Source: Spirochaetaceae bacterium (lineage in GTDB: Bacteria > Spirochaetota > Spirochaetia > Treponematales > Rectinemataceae). Taken from it: a stretch of DNA of 64,000 nucleotides. The stretch is from contig JANYKC010000004.1 in the NCBI GenBank assembly GCA_025358255.1, positions 150,074-214,073 on the forward strand, in the 5' to 3' direction. Of the stretch, positions 26,523 through 35,567 are shown piece by piece (positions within the stretch are counted from its first letter, which is position 1; every line of letters starts with the position of its first letter). The notes below the pieces were generated by a model. That model was not told the origin of the DNA, did no database searches, and worked only from the letters and a program-made list of their open reading frames with translations. Made by a program: the position numbers and the translations under genes.

Positions 26523-28445
26523 TCATGGCCGGCGGACCACCCGGAAGCCGATGCCGCCGCCTTGGTAACCGGGATCGGGAGCGCCGCGGGCGGACACCGC
26601 GCAGCTTGCGGCATTGTCGTCCCAGCTCCCCCCCCGCGCCACTCGCAGGCTGCCCGTGCCGCTGCCCACAGGGTCGGTCTGCGCGGTGCCCGGATAGTTC
26701 CCGTACCAGTCCCAGCACCACTCGAAGGCGTTCCCGCTCAGGTCGAAGAGGCCGAGCGCGTTGGCGGCCTTCCCGCCCACCGCATGGGTCGTGCTGCCCG
26801 CGTTGCCGAAATACCAGGCTACATCGTCGATCGCGCTCGATCCAGCGTAGGTATGGGTCTCGGCGCTGGCCCCGCCTTTGGCGGCGAATTCCCATTCCGC
26901 CTCCGTCGGCAAGCGGTAGCCTTGCTTGGTCAGGTCCAGGGTGACCGTCGCGGCCGTGATCGGGTAACCCGTCGCCGGGGTCCGGCCGCTTATGGTGTAG
27001 GCCGAAGGCAGGCCTTCGATCGTCGAGAGCCTGTCGCAAAACTCCACGGCGTCATACCAGGTCACCATCTCCACAGGACGGCTCGGGTCGCCGGGGAAGG
27101 ACGCTGGATTGCTGCCCATGACCGCCTGGTACTGGCTTTGGGTTATTTCGAACTTCGACATCCAGAAAGTGGGAACCGAGACCGTGCTCGTGTTGTTGTT
27201 GAAACTGCCCCCCGCGACAGGAAGCATGACTACGGGCGAATTGAAGACCCCGATCGCCACCGCGGAAACCTGGCAGCCGGAGGCCAGCGCGATCGCCTTG
27301 ATCGTCGTCGCCACGCCGGCGCTGACCGTGATCGCGCCTGAATACTCGAGGGATGCAGCCGTCGGGTCGGCGGGTATGCCCGAACTGCTTATCGTGTAGT
27401 GGATGCTGGCACCGGCGGTATCGCAGGTCAAGGACAGGCTTTGGTCGCTTGCGGAGTTGCCGGCGGCAGGGCTCAAGACGGGCTTGGCGGCCGCGGGATA
27501 GCTGATGGCATAGGTCGCGCTCCCCACGGCGGAATCCGAGTAGCCAGCTGCCGTCGCAATCGCCTTGATGGTCATCACGGTGGCGTTCCCCGCGACGCTG
27601 AGCGGGCCCGCATAGGGTGTGGAGGCGGTCGTGGGAACGTCTCCGTTGGTCGTGTAAAAGATGCTCGCGTTTTCCGTCGCGCTGCCCAGGGTCACGCTTT
27701 GGTCACTCGCATAGCTTCCCGCCGCCGGGCTGAAGGTCGGGGTGCAGGTGGCGGGGTTGTTGACCGTATAGGTCGCGCTGCCGACTGCCGAGTCCGAGAA
27801 TCCGACAGCCATGGCGATCGCCTGGACCGTCATCACCGTGTGGTTTCCCGCGACATTGACCGGGGCGGAGTAAGGCGTGGAGGCGGCCGTCGGGGCATCG
27901 CCATTGGTCGTGAAGTAGATGCGCGCATTGGCCGTCGGGCAGCTCAAGGTCACGCCCTGGTCTGTCTCGTAGGTCCCGGGATCAGGGCTCATGGCCGGCG
28001 TGGACGCAGCCGTGGTCCAGGCCGTCGTGAAGCTCGCGGCGGAACTCCAGTCCGCCCAGGTCCCGTCCGCGGCTTGGACCGTGGCCATCCACCAATAGAC
28101 GGCCCCATTGGCAAGCGCGGCCGTGCCCAGGTCTATCAAGTTGCTGGCGCTCACGATGGTCTTCGCGGTTTCGAGCCCCGCGGAACTCGCGGCCACGATG
28201 ACTCCATAGGCGGTGGCGCCGAGGACCTTGGTGACCACGACCTTCGTTCCGCTGAGCTGTCCGCCATCCGCGGGCGAGACGGCCTTGAACTCGCTCGTGG
28301 TCCCCACAGTGGGAACCCCGTCATAATTGGCGGCGAGGGAGTCGGTCGGATTGTCGCGTTCGCCCCAGAATGTGCAGGTCGAGGCAAGGAGGGCGACGAG
28401 GATCAAGGTCCGACAAAGGAAGGTCCTGCGCATGGCCGTCCTCAT
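26523..28445 (-). CDS. SUMF1/FGE-like lipoprotein with chitobiase-C repeats, copy 2
   Basis: 640 residues from ATG 28445 (ATGA overlap with the caspase stop). Signal LILVALLASTC then TFWGERDNPTDS gives a likely lipoprotein. Three CHB_HEX_C-type repeats (PAMSPDPGTYETDQ, PTFSPAAGSYASDQS, PVLSPAAGNSASDQS), one more than copy 1, and a SUMF1 domain: MSKFEITQSQYQAVMGSNP, RLPTEAEWEFAAKGG, LFDLSGNAFEWCWDWYG, ARGGSWDDNAASC and GIGFRVVRRP. As in copy 1 the first FGE catalytic Cys is absent. The tips of the SUMF1 fold (after GGSW) differ most from copy 1, as expected if the two bind different ligands. Confidence 0.85.
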   Translation of the reverse strand: MRTAMRRTFLCRTLILVALLASTCTFWGERDNPTDSLAANYDGVPTVGTTSEFKAVSPADGGQLSGTKVVVTKVLGATAYGVIVAASSAGLETAKTIVSASNLIDLGTAALANGAVYWWMATVQAADGTWADWSSAASFTTAWTTAASTPAMSPDPGTYETDQGVTLSCPTANARIYFTTNGDAPTAASTPYSAPVNVAGNHTVMTVQAIAMAVGFSDSAVGSATYTVNNPATCTPTFSPAAGSYASDQSVTLGSATENASIFYTTNGDVPTTASTPYAGPLSVAGNATVMTIKAIATAAGYSDSAVGSATYAISYPAAAKPVLSPAAGNSASDQSLSLTCDTAGASIHYTISSSGIPADPTAASLEYSGAITVSAGVATTIKAIALASGCQVSAVAIGVFNSPVVMLPVAGGSFNNNTSTVSVPTFWMSKFEITQSQYQAVMGSNPASFPGDPSRPVEMVTWYDAVEFCDRLSTIEGLPSAYTISGRTPATGYPITAATVTLDLTKQGYRLPTEAEWEFAAKGGASAETHTYAGSSAIDDVAWYFGNAGSTTHAVGGKAANALGLFDLSGNAFEWCWDWYGNYPGTAQTDPVGSGTGSLRVARGGSWDDNAASCAVSARGAPDPGYQGGGIGFRVVRRP

Positions 28446-31003
28446 TTCCCCAAGGCCCGGATGCCCGCATCCAGCGCCTCGATCGAATGCCTGAGGGCTT
28501 TCGGACTTGGGCCACCCAGCAAGAGGACGGGGGAGAGTCCCAAGCCGATGCCGCCCACCGCGGCGGCGAAGGGGAAGGCGGACCTGTGGAGCTCGATATC
28601 CGTCCATGCGGCCTCGGCTGCGGCCGTCGTCGTCGCGGCGTCGTAGGCCACGCGTGCCTGGCTGCCCAGGTCGTAGTCGGACACGGCGACGAGGGTGTAG
28701 AGAATGCCAATAGCCAAACTGGCCCAGCCCGCGATTGTCTTGAGACCCTTGAAAGCCAGCTTGAGCTTGAGGCCCGCTCGCTCCGATCCAAGGGCCTGCG
28801 CAATGGCGGCCCGGTAATCCGCGGGCTCTGCCACGCTTCCCGCGGCGACCTGCACTTTGCCGGCATACCGGCTACCGACCTTGACCAGGTACTCGCCCGG
28901 GGGAAGGAGGCGGGACGTGAAGCCCTCGGTCCCGCTGTTCTCGAGTTCACGCGAGCGGCCATCGCCGATGGAAAGCCCGGTGCCTTCAGGCAGCCAGGGC
29001 AGGGCGATGGCTCCGGCGGGAATCGCGAACTGCCGAACCTCGCCTTCGGCGAAGGTCGTTTCGATCGCGGGGATGTCCAGGCTAAGGGCATATGGCGAGG
29101 CAAAGGCCAGCTTGACAGGAATGCCTGAGGCGACCGACCAGGATGCCATGGCGGCCCCGGATCGCCCCTGTGGCCCAGTGACCGTCCCGGCCTCCGCCTC
29201 CAATCGGAGGTCGATGCCAAAGTCGTCAAAGCTGAGCAGGGCAGGCTCGAGCCTTTCCAGGATGACGCCTACCTCCGCGGTCCGGCCCAGCTCAAGGGTC
29301 ACGGCCTGGGAACCATCCCGGTAGCCTGGCTTCTTGAACAGGAGCTTCCGCAAGCCCGGGGCCAGGCCATCGATGCCGCCGCTGGCCTCGACGGCAGGCG
29401 CTCCGTCGATGGAGCACTGGACGCCTTCCAGCCCTGGGGTAAAGGCCATCCGGCCTCCCTTCCAGGGTTTCCAAGCGATGGCCTGTCCGCGCGCGAGGTT
29501 CATCGTCTCCGTGGCAGGCAAATACCCGCCGCTGCCACCCGCCCTCAACATGAGCTTGCCTTCCGGCACATTGGGGACGGGGCCGCCGCCGACCCTTTCA
29601 ATCGTCCAGTCCGCGCCCTCGATCTTGATTGGCGCGTCAGGAGGCGCGTCGATCGAAAGGCTGCCGACGGGACGGACGACGATGCGCACTTCCGTGGTCT
29701 CGTCAGGGCTGATCTTTGCCAGGGCCGTGCCATAGAGGTCCATGCCCTTCAGCTCCAGGTTCTTCACGCCGACGGACAGCGCCTTGAAAAGCCCTGGGCC
29801 AAGGGAGCCCATATCTGCCCCGTCGATGATAAGATTCACGGCCGCCTCGTTCGAGGCGACATAGAGGTTGCCCACGAGGGCCTTCAGGGAAAGGCTTAGG
29901 TCCTTGAGGTCCCCCGGGGACAGGCTTATCTCGGCGGAACCCGACATGGTGTCCGTGGAGGCCACCACCTTGAGCGGCCGCCCCGCATCGAGCCTCTTCA
30001 CAAGGACGGGCGCCTTTCCGTAAGGGACGCCATCCACGAAGACCTCGGCACCTGGCTGGTCGGCCTTGACCATGAGGTCGGCCTTGCCGGTCGGCGGCGC
30101 CAAGGAGGCAGGCCTCCCGCCGTCTCCGCCACCGGCAAGGTCCGCGCCGGCGGCCGTCCCCGCCGCTTTCAGGAAAAGGGCGAAACTTGCCCCCTCCTCG
30201 TTCCCGGTGAAGGTACCCAGCAGCGGCATGGTCTGCGTGACGCCGAGCCGGATGCGCTCGTACATGGACGACGGGTCGAGGATCGGCGCCTCGTTGCGTT
30301 CGAGGAGGTTGAGCAGCTGGTGCCCGAACTCGCTCTCGTCAGGGACGCTCTCGCTCGCGCCGGAGGTGAGGACCTGGCGGGCGGTGAGCTGCAAAGCCCT
30401 GCGATAATATGCATTGTCAATGGTTGGCGATGCCCCCCGGCTAACGTTGAGGAAGTCCCCGGAAAAGCAGGCGTCGGCCAGGATGAGGATGCGCTGGGCC
30501 TTGAGGTTTCCGATCATGTTCCGCAGCTGGGCGTTGGGTATCCAGTTGTTCTGCGAAAAGATGTCCTTGGAGCCGTCGCTGGCGATCCAGAAGCCGGTCT
30601 TGGTCGAGTCCGTCTGGCCATGGCCCGCGTAGAAGACCAGGAGGGAATCCTTGGGGCCGATCCTCGAGGGGAGGGTCTCCATGAAGAGCCTGCGGATGTT
30701 CGCCGCCGTCGCGCCTGCGTCATAGAGCTCGAAGAACTCGTCGATGAAATAGCGATCGAAGAGGATCTTCCTGACGGCCTTCGCCTCGGCCACCGCGCTC
30801 CTCAACGTCGGCCATTCCTTGTACCTGTCGATGCCTATGACCACGGCATACTGGCGGCCGGGATCGAAATCGGCCCTGCCGGTGATCTCCTGGGTCACCA
30901 CGCTCAGGCCGCGGTCCTGGGCGGAGACGGGCAACGATAGCGAGAGCATGATGAGCACAAGGGCGGAAAGCAGACCGAAGGACGGGACGCTCCTATTTTT
31001 CAT
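28442..31003 (-). CDS. Caspase-like (C14) protein with PEGA repeats and C-terminal membrane helices, copy 2
   Basis: 853 residues from ATG 31003 (GGGGAG ahead). Signal peptide LLSALVLIMLSLSLPVSAQ; C14 domain with FYAGHGQTD (His128) and LILADACFSGDF (Cys179), PEGA-like repeats (MVKADQPGAEVFVDGVPYG, LYVASNEAAVNLIIDGADMG, FKKPGYRDG) and two C-terminal helices (GWASLAIGILYTLVAV, AAAVGGIGLGLSPVLLL). The first about 230 residues are nearly identical to copy 1 while the PEGA region has drifted, so the protease is under stronger constraint. Together with the lipoprotein behind it this is the second tandem module. Confidence 0.88.
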   Translation of the reverse strand: MKNRSVPSFGLLSALVLIMLSLSLPVSAQDRGLSVVTQEITGRADFDPGRQYAVVIGIDRYKEWPTLRSAVAEAKAVRKILFDRYFIDEFFELYDAGATAANIRRLFMETLPSRIGPKDSLLVFYAGHGQTDSTKTGFWIASDGSKDIFSQNNWIPNAQLRNMIGNLKAQRILILADACFSGDFLNVSRGASPTIDNAYYRRALQLTARQVLTSGASESVPDESEFGHQLLNLLERNEAPILDPSSMYERIRLGVTQTMPLLGTFTGNEEGASFALFLKAAGTAAGADLAGGGDGGRPASLAPPTGKADLMVKADQPGAEVFVDGVPYGKAPVLVKRLDAGRPLKVVASTDTMSGSAEISLSPGDLKDLSLSLKALVGNLYVASNEAAVNLIIDGADMGSLGPGLFKALSVGVKNLELKGMDLYGTALAKISPDETTEVRIVVRPVGSLSIDAPPDAPIKIEGADWTIERVGGGPVPNVPEGKLMLRAGGSGGYLPATETMNLARGQAIAWKPWKGGRMAFTPGLEGVQCSIDGAPAVEASGGIDGLAPGLRKLLFKKPGYRDGSQAVTLELGRTAEVGVILERLEPALLSFDDFGIDLRLEAEAGTVTGPQGRSGAAMASWSVASGIPVKLAFASPYALSLDIPAIETTFAEGEVRQFAIPAGAIALPWLPEGTGLSIGDGRSRELENSGTEGFTSRLLPPGEYLVKVGSRYAGKVQVAAGSVAEPADYRAAIAQALGSERAGLKLKLAFKGLKTIAGWASLAIGILYTLVAVSDYDLGSQARVAYDAATTTAAAEAAWTDIELHRSAFPFAAAVGGIGLGLSPVLLLGGPSPKALRHSIEALDAGIRALGK

Positions 31004-31040
31004 AGCGACTCCCCGGGTTTTCAAATCGGCGTTGACGCCA

Positions 31041-31069
31041 AGTATATCCATGCCCGGGGAGGGGCGCAA
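31041..31069 (-). promoter_or_regulatory. Promoter of caspase/SUMF1 module 2
   Basis: Minus strand: TTGCGC (31064-31069), 17-base spacer, TATACT (31041-31046), followed by a leader shared with module 1. Conservation between paralogs supports function. Confidence 0.55.
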
Positions 31070-31086
31070 CAAGGAATTGCCAGGGG

Positions 31087-32292
31087 CTAGCGCAGGCGCT
31101 TCACGATGGCGATGAATTCCTCGTCCGTCACCAGTGTCCGCTTTTCGTTGCCAAGGTCCTTCACCTCCAGGAGGACGGCGCCGCAGCGGTCGTCGTCCAG
31201 TCCGCCCAGGCCAAGTTCCGCCAGCTTGTAGGTGATTGAAAGCTTGCCGCTTTTCTTGCCGAGGACCACCTTCCCCTTCCTGCCCACCATGCCCGGATGG
31301 ACGGCGAACATGACCAGGGGATTCTCCACGACGAGGTTGACGCCGATGCCCGACTCCCTCGTGAAATTCTCCTCGCCCACGACGGGCTTGTTCCGCGCCA
31401 CGGGAACCCGGCTCAGCTCCGCCACCAGGGCCGAAAGGTCCTTGAGGGAGCCGATGTCGCAACCGGTGGGAGAGCCATAGAGGAGGTCGAGGGCCATGAC
31501 GAGTTCCTCGAGGGCCGCGTTGCCGGTCCTCTCGCCAAGGCCGTTGACGCAGGAATGGACCACGTCGGCGCCCTCTCCCACGGCGGCCAGCTCGGTGGCC
31601 AGGGCCATGCCGAAATCGTTGTGGGTGTGGATCTCCACGGGAAGCCGAGTCGCCTCCTTGTACTTGCGCGTCAGGTAGGCAATCGCCTCGGGTGTCGCGC
31701 AGCCCATCGTATCGACGATGCCGATCGAATCCGGCGGGGACTCGCGCATGATCCCCTCAAGGAGGGAGTCGAGGTCCTCTTCCCGCGCCCTTGTGGAGTC
31801 GTAGGGAAAGTAGACGGTGTAGAGGCCCTTCGACCTGGCGTAGTCGATGATCGGGACGCTCTTCCGGAAGACATCCTCCCAGGTCCACTTGAACTGGTGC
31901 TGGAGCTTTGGATAGCCGATCGGGACCTCGATCACGACACCATGGGCGCCGCAGGCGAGGGCCTTGTCGATATCCTCGGCCATGGCGCGGGCGAAGGTGA
32001 AGATCCTGGACTTGAGGCCCAATGAGGAGATCTCGACAATTGCCTCGAAATCCTCCGGGGAGACCGCCGGCATCCCGGCCTCGATCCTGTCCACCCCGAC
32101 ACCATCCAGGGCCCGCGCGATGGCGACCTTGTCCTCCTTGCGGAAGACCACGCCCGGCGTCTGCTCGCCGTCCCGCAAGGTCGCGTCGTGGATGAGGACC
32201 TTCCGCCCGCTTGGGCGCTGCGCAAGGACCTCGGGCTTGAAATTGTAGGGACTGACCCAATAGGCATTATCTTTCCTGTACGCTTCGCTCAT
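31087..32292 (-). CDS. Homocitrate/isopropylmalate synthase-like DRE-TIM metallolyase
   Basis: 401 residues. The DRE-TIM hallmarks are present: HDATLRDGEQTPG (catalytic Arg and metal Asp, about 35-47), the HxH metal pair in EIHTHNDFGMA, and CVNGLGERTGNAALE. It lacks the about 120-residue leucine-feedback domain of LeuA, so it is of homocitrate/citramalate synthase size. The likely chemistry is condensation of an acyl-CoA with a 2-oxo acid; substrate unknown. It follows the TAXI-TRAP importer on the same strand, with an intrinsic terminator between, and probably processes an imported acid or feeds amino-acid synthesis. Confidence 0.8.
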   Translation of the reverse strand: MSEAYRKDNAYWVSPYNFKPEVLAQRPSGRKVLIHDATLRDGEQTPGVVFRKEDKVAIARALDGVGVDRIEAGMPAVSPEDFEAIVEISSLGLKSRIFTFARAMAEDIDKALACGAHGVVIEVPIGYPKLQHQFKWTWEDVFRKSVPIIDYARSKGLYTVYFPYDSTRAREEDLDSLLEGIMRESPPDSIGIVDTMGCATPEAIAYLTRKYKEATRLPVEIHTHNDFGMALATELAAVGEGADVVHSCVNGLGERTGNAALEELVMALDLLYGSPTGCDIGSLKDLSALVAELSRVPVARNKPVVGEENFTRESGIGVNLVVENPLVMFAVHPGMVGRKGKVVLGKKSGKLSITYKLAELGLGGLDDDRCGAVLLEVKDLGNEKRTLVTDEEFIAIVKRLR

Positions 32293-32307
32293 GAGGTCCT
32301 CCTGGCT

Positions 32308-32346
32308 AAAAAATGGCCGCCCGAGGGAAAGCTTCCCCGGGCGGCC
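32308..32346 (-). terminator. Terminator or attenuator between TAXI gene and synthase gene
   Basis: Minus strand: a stem with GGCCGCCCGGGG pairing with the complementary CCCTCGGGCGGCC around a short loop (32315-32346), then six U residues (32308-32313). It would reduce read-through from the abundant binding-protein gene into the synthase gene. Confidence 0.7.
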
Positions 32347-32374
32347 CTCATCTCAGATCCGGAATCGGGTCAGA

Positions 32375-33346
32375 TCAGGGCTTGAGCCAGCCCTGCTCGA
32401 CGAAGTACTTGCGAGCGGCCGGGTGGTAGGGCACGAGCATCTGGTCGTCCGGGAGGACAAGGTCCTTCGTGAACTGCTTCAGGTTGGCGGAGACCGCCTG
32501 GACCGTCGCGAGGTTCTCGTAGAGGGTCTTGGTCATCGCGTAGACAAGCTTGTCGTCCATCTCGGCGCGGACGATGATCACGTCGGGCGGAGTACCGACC
32601 GTGGCGACCGCGGTGGGCTGGTTCGGATAGGTGTTGGCCGCGATCACGCGGCGCATGTAGAACTGGTTGACCTTCTTGAGGTTGGCCAGGGCAGCGTCGG
32701 TGATGGGGACGAGGTTGGTCTTGCCGTCGAGCATGAGCTCGATCATGCCTGAGGCTCCGAGGGCGAGGCCGAGGATGGCTCCGTCGACCTGGTCGTCCTG
32801 GAGCATTTCCACGCCCTGGGTGTACTCGACGAAGCTGACCTTCATGTCCTTGTAGGTGAGGCCATAGGCCGCGAGGGTCTCGCGGGCGTCGACTTCTCCA
32901 CCGGAACCGACGGGGCCGACGGCGATGCGCTTGCCCTTGAAATCGGCGACGGAGGTGATGCCGCTCTTCTTGCGGGCCACGACCTGGAAGGCATCGGCGA
33001 AGAGGCCGCCGGTGATGGCGCGGATCCAGGGCATCTTTTCCGGATAGGGAGCCACGCCGTTGATGGCGCGGAAGGCCTCGAGGGACCGGCACTGGGCGAC
33101 GTCCGCGTCATTGGTGCGGAGGAGGTCGATGTTGTGCGGGCTGCCGTTCGTCGCGATGGCGACGGCTTTCACGTCCGGGATGTTCTGGTTCCAGAGCTGG
33201 CACATGGCGATGCCCGTTGGATAGTTGGTGCCGCTGACGCCGGCCGTTCCCATGGTGAGGTGCTTGACCGGGGCCGCAAAGGCCGCGGGCCCGGCGAGCG
33301 CGAGGAGGGTCGCCGCAATTGCGACGAGCCTGACGGAAATCTTCAT
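32375..33346 (-). CDS. TAXI-family TRAP transporter solute-binding protein
   Basis: 323 residues from ATG 33346, with a strong AAGGAGGACGAACG site. Signal peptide (RLVAIAATLLALAGPAAFA) then TAXI landmarks LTMGTAGVSGTNYPTGIAMC, TNDADVAQCRSLEAF, and FKGKRIAVGPVGSGGE. TAXI proteins capture small organic acids such as glutamate-like compounds in the periplasm for a fused TRAP permease, encoded about 100 bases upstream. The binding-protein gene lies between permease and synthase. Confidence 0.9.
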   Translation of the reverse strand: MKISVRLVAIAATLLALAGPAAFAAPVKHLTMGTAGVSGTNYPTGIAMCQLWNQNIPDVKAVAIATNGSPHNIDLLRTNDADVAQCRSLEAFRAINGVAPYPEKMPWIRAITGGLFADAFQVVARKKSGITSVADFKGKRIAVGPVGSGGEVDARETLAAYGLTYKDMKVSFVEYTQGVEMLQDDQVDGAILGLALGASGMIELMLDGKTNLVPITDAALANLKKVNQFYMRRVIAANTYPNQPTAVATVGTPPDVIIVRAEMDDKLVYAMTKTLYENLATVQAVSANLKQFTKDLVLPDDQMLVPYHPAARKYFVEQGWLKP

Positions 33347-33450
33347 CGTTCGTCCTCCTTGAAAAAATCGTAGCTTCGTACAGGTCCTATAGAGAACCGG
33401 AACCCCGCAGGCTTCGCCTGGGCGGAGCCTGCGGGTCCGGCGAAGATCCA

Positions 33451-35460
33451 CTATGCGGCGGCTGCCAACCCGGCATCCCCGCGTCTTTTCTTGACGATCA
33501 GGATCGCGGCGATCCCCAGCAGTGCAAGGACCAGGCCGATCGCGTCGGTCACGAGTCCCGGGGCGATGAGGAGGATGGCGGCCACGAAGAAGACGGGGCG
33601 AAGCCACACGGGGAACTTGATGAGGAAGTAGCCTTCGACGGAGACCGCGAGGAGCCAGATGCCGGCCATGCCGAATACCACGGACTGGATCAGGTCCAGG
33701 GTGTGCACTCCGTTGAGGACCAGCTTGCCCGCCGCGTCCGGTCCCATGAGGAGCATGCCGGGCTGGTAGATGAAGAAGAAGGGCACGATGAAGCCGGCGA
33801 GGGCGAGCCTGAAGGCCATCCAGCCGACCTTGTCCGTGTTGGCGCCCGCGATGCCTGCCGCCACGTAGGCCGCGAGGGCGATGGGCGGGGAGACCGTGGA
33901 GAGGCAGGAATAATAGAAGACGAAGAAGTGCGCCTGGAAGGGCGAGAGCCCGACCTTGATGAGGATGGGTGCGCAGATGGAGGCCGTGATGACGTAGCAG
34001 GCGCTCGTCGGCAAGCCCAGGCCCAGGATGATGGCGACGACCATGGTGAGGACGAGGACGATGATGAGGCTGCCACCCGAGACAGCGACGATGCTGTCTG
34101 CGAGGATGATCCCGAGGCCCGTCATGGAGAAGGCGGCGATCATGAAGCCCGCCGCGGCCATGGATATGCCGATGGCGAGGCTTGAGCGCGCCGCGTTGAC
34201 GGCGACCGTCTTGGCTTCCTTGAAACCTATCCTCGTCTCCTTCCTGAACCAGGAGAGGATGATCGTGAGGACCACGGCGAAGAAGGCCGAATACAAGGCG
34301 GTGCGTCCCTGCATCATGAGCCAGACCAGCACGATCATCGGGATGATCATCTGGCCATAGCGCAGGACGGTCTTCTTGACGTCCGGCATCTCTTCCTTGC
34401 TCAGGCCCTTGAGCTTGAGGCGCCGGGCACGGAGGTCGACCTGGAAGAAGACGGAGCCAAAGAAAAGGAGTGAGGGAATGAGGGCGGCCGCGGCGATGGT
34501 GAGGTAGGGGATGCCCAGGTACTCGGCCATGATGAAGGCGGCGGAACCCATGATCGGCGGCATGAGCTGGCCGCCCGTGGAGGCCGCGGCCTCGACCGCG
34601 CCGGCGAAGACCGGCGGATAGCCGATCTTCTTCATGAGGGGGATGGTGAAGGATCCGACCGTCGCCACGTTGGAGGCCGCGCTGCCGGAGATCATGCCCA
34701 CGAGGGCGGAGCCGACGACGGAGACCTTGGCCGGTCCGCCGACCATGCGCCCGCCGGCGCCCATGGCAAGGTCGTTGAAGAGCTTGCCCAGGCCGCTCTT
34801 GTCGAGTATGGCGGCGAGGATGACGAAGATGATGAGGTAGGTGGCCGAGACGTTGAGGGGCATGCCATAGATGCCATCGCCGCCCAGGTACATGGCCTGG
34901 ATGATGCGCTGCACCGATGTCCCGCGGTGGGAGAAGACGCCCGGCATCCAGGGACCTGCCCACATGTAGGCGAGGCAGATGATGGAGATCCAGAGCATCT
35001 GGCCGCCTACGGTGCGCCGGGTCGCCTCGAGGACGAGGACCATCGTGATCACGCCGATGATGTAGTCCGACATCGATGGGATGCCGCTCCGGAGGAGGTA
35101 GGCGTCACGGTTGATGACCGTGTAGACGGCGCAGAGGGCGGAGACCAGGGAAAAGACGATGTCCAGGTTGCTCGGCCTGGCCCTGGGAGAGCCCTTGGAG
35201 GCCGGGAAATACAGGAAAGTGAGGCAGAGGAGGAAGCCAAGGTGGATGGCATTGTGCTTCATCACCTCGGGCATCCCGAAACCGGCGGTGATCAGCTGGT
35301 ATCCGATGAAGATCGCCGAGATCACCATGATGATCACGAGCCATTTGGCTCCGAATTTCTTTCGGTAGTTGTACTCCGCCTCGGTATCTTCAAGCATCTC
35401 GTCGGTGTCCGCAACGACAACCGGCGTCTTTTTCAACTTAGCCAGGCCTTTGAAACTCAC
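33451..35460 (-). CDS. TRAP transporter fused permease (4TM/12TM)
   Basis: 669 residues; the small (DctQ-like) and large (DctM-like) TRAP subunits are fused, as usual for TAXI systems. A hydrophilic N-terminus leads to about 15 or more helices, with conserved QLMPPIMGSAAFIMAEYLGI, GLGLPTSACYVITASICAP and LAAYVAAGIAG. The start is GTG 35460, chosen for GGGGGAATT directly before it. Secondary, sodium-driven uptake of the TAXI ligand is expected. The triple GGATATA heptamer lies about 110 bases upstream. Confidence 0.9.
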   Translation of the reverse strand: MSFKGLAKLKKTPVVVADTDEMLEDTEAEYNYRKKFGAKWLVIIMVISAIFIGYQLITAGFGMPEVMKHNAIHLGFLLCLTFLYFPASKGSPRARPSNLDIVFSLVSALCAVYTVINRDAYLLRSGIPSMSDYIIGVITMVLVLEATRRTVGGQMLWISIICLAYMWAGPWMPGVFSHRGTSVQRIIQAMYLGGDGIYGMPLNVSATYLIIFVILAAILDKSGLGKLFNDLAMGAGGRMVGGPAKVSVVGSALVGMISGSAASNVATVGSFTIPLMKKIGYPPVFAGAVEAAASTGGQLMPPIMGSAAFIMAEYLGIPYLTIAAAALIPSLLFFGSVFFQVDLRARRLKLKGLSKEEMPDVKKTVLRYGQMIIPMIVLVWLMMQGRTALYSAFFAVVLTIILSWFRKETRIGFKEAKTVAVNAARSSLAIGISMAAAGFMIAAFSMTGLGIILADSIVAVSGGSLIIVLVLTMVVAIILGLGLPTSACYVITASICAPILIKVGLSPFQAHFFVFYYSCLSTVSPPIALAAYVAAGIAGANTDKVGWMAFRLALAGFIVPFFFIYQPGMLLMGPDAAGKLVLNGVHTLDLIQSVVFGMAGIWLLAVSVEGYFLIKFPVWLRPVFFVAAILLIAPGLVTDAIGLVLALLGIAAILIVKKRRGDAGLAAAA

Positions 35461-35567
35461 AATTCCCCCTCGCAGGATAAAGGACTAGGTTCGAAAATAT
35501 TTCGTCAACCTGTTTAGGAAAGCCGCATAGCTATACAGCGATAGGAGATAGGCGCTTTCACACCGTT

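Noticed and set aside
22149..28445. Diversity-generating retroelement acting on the SUMF1 lipoproteins
   Set aside because: The SUMF1 C-terminal tips differ between copies, as in DGR targets, but differences are not confined to template adenines and no reverse transcriptase, accessory gene or template repeat is in the window.
31000..35000. Very long shifted open frame across the TAXI and permease genes
   Set aside because: Only its last third matches a protein family (TAXI); the rest is Arg/His/Gly-rich shadow of the permease gene. The AAGGAGG site fixes the true start at 33346.
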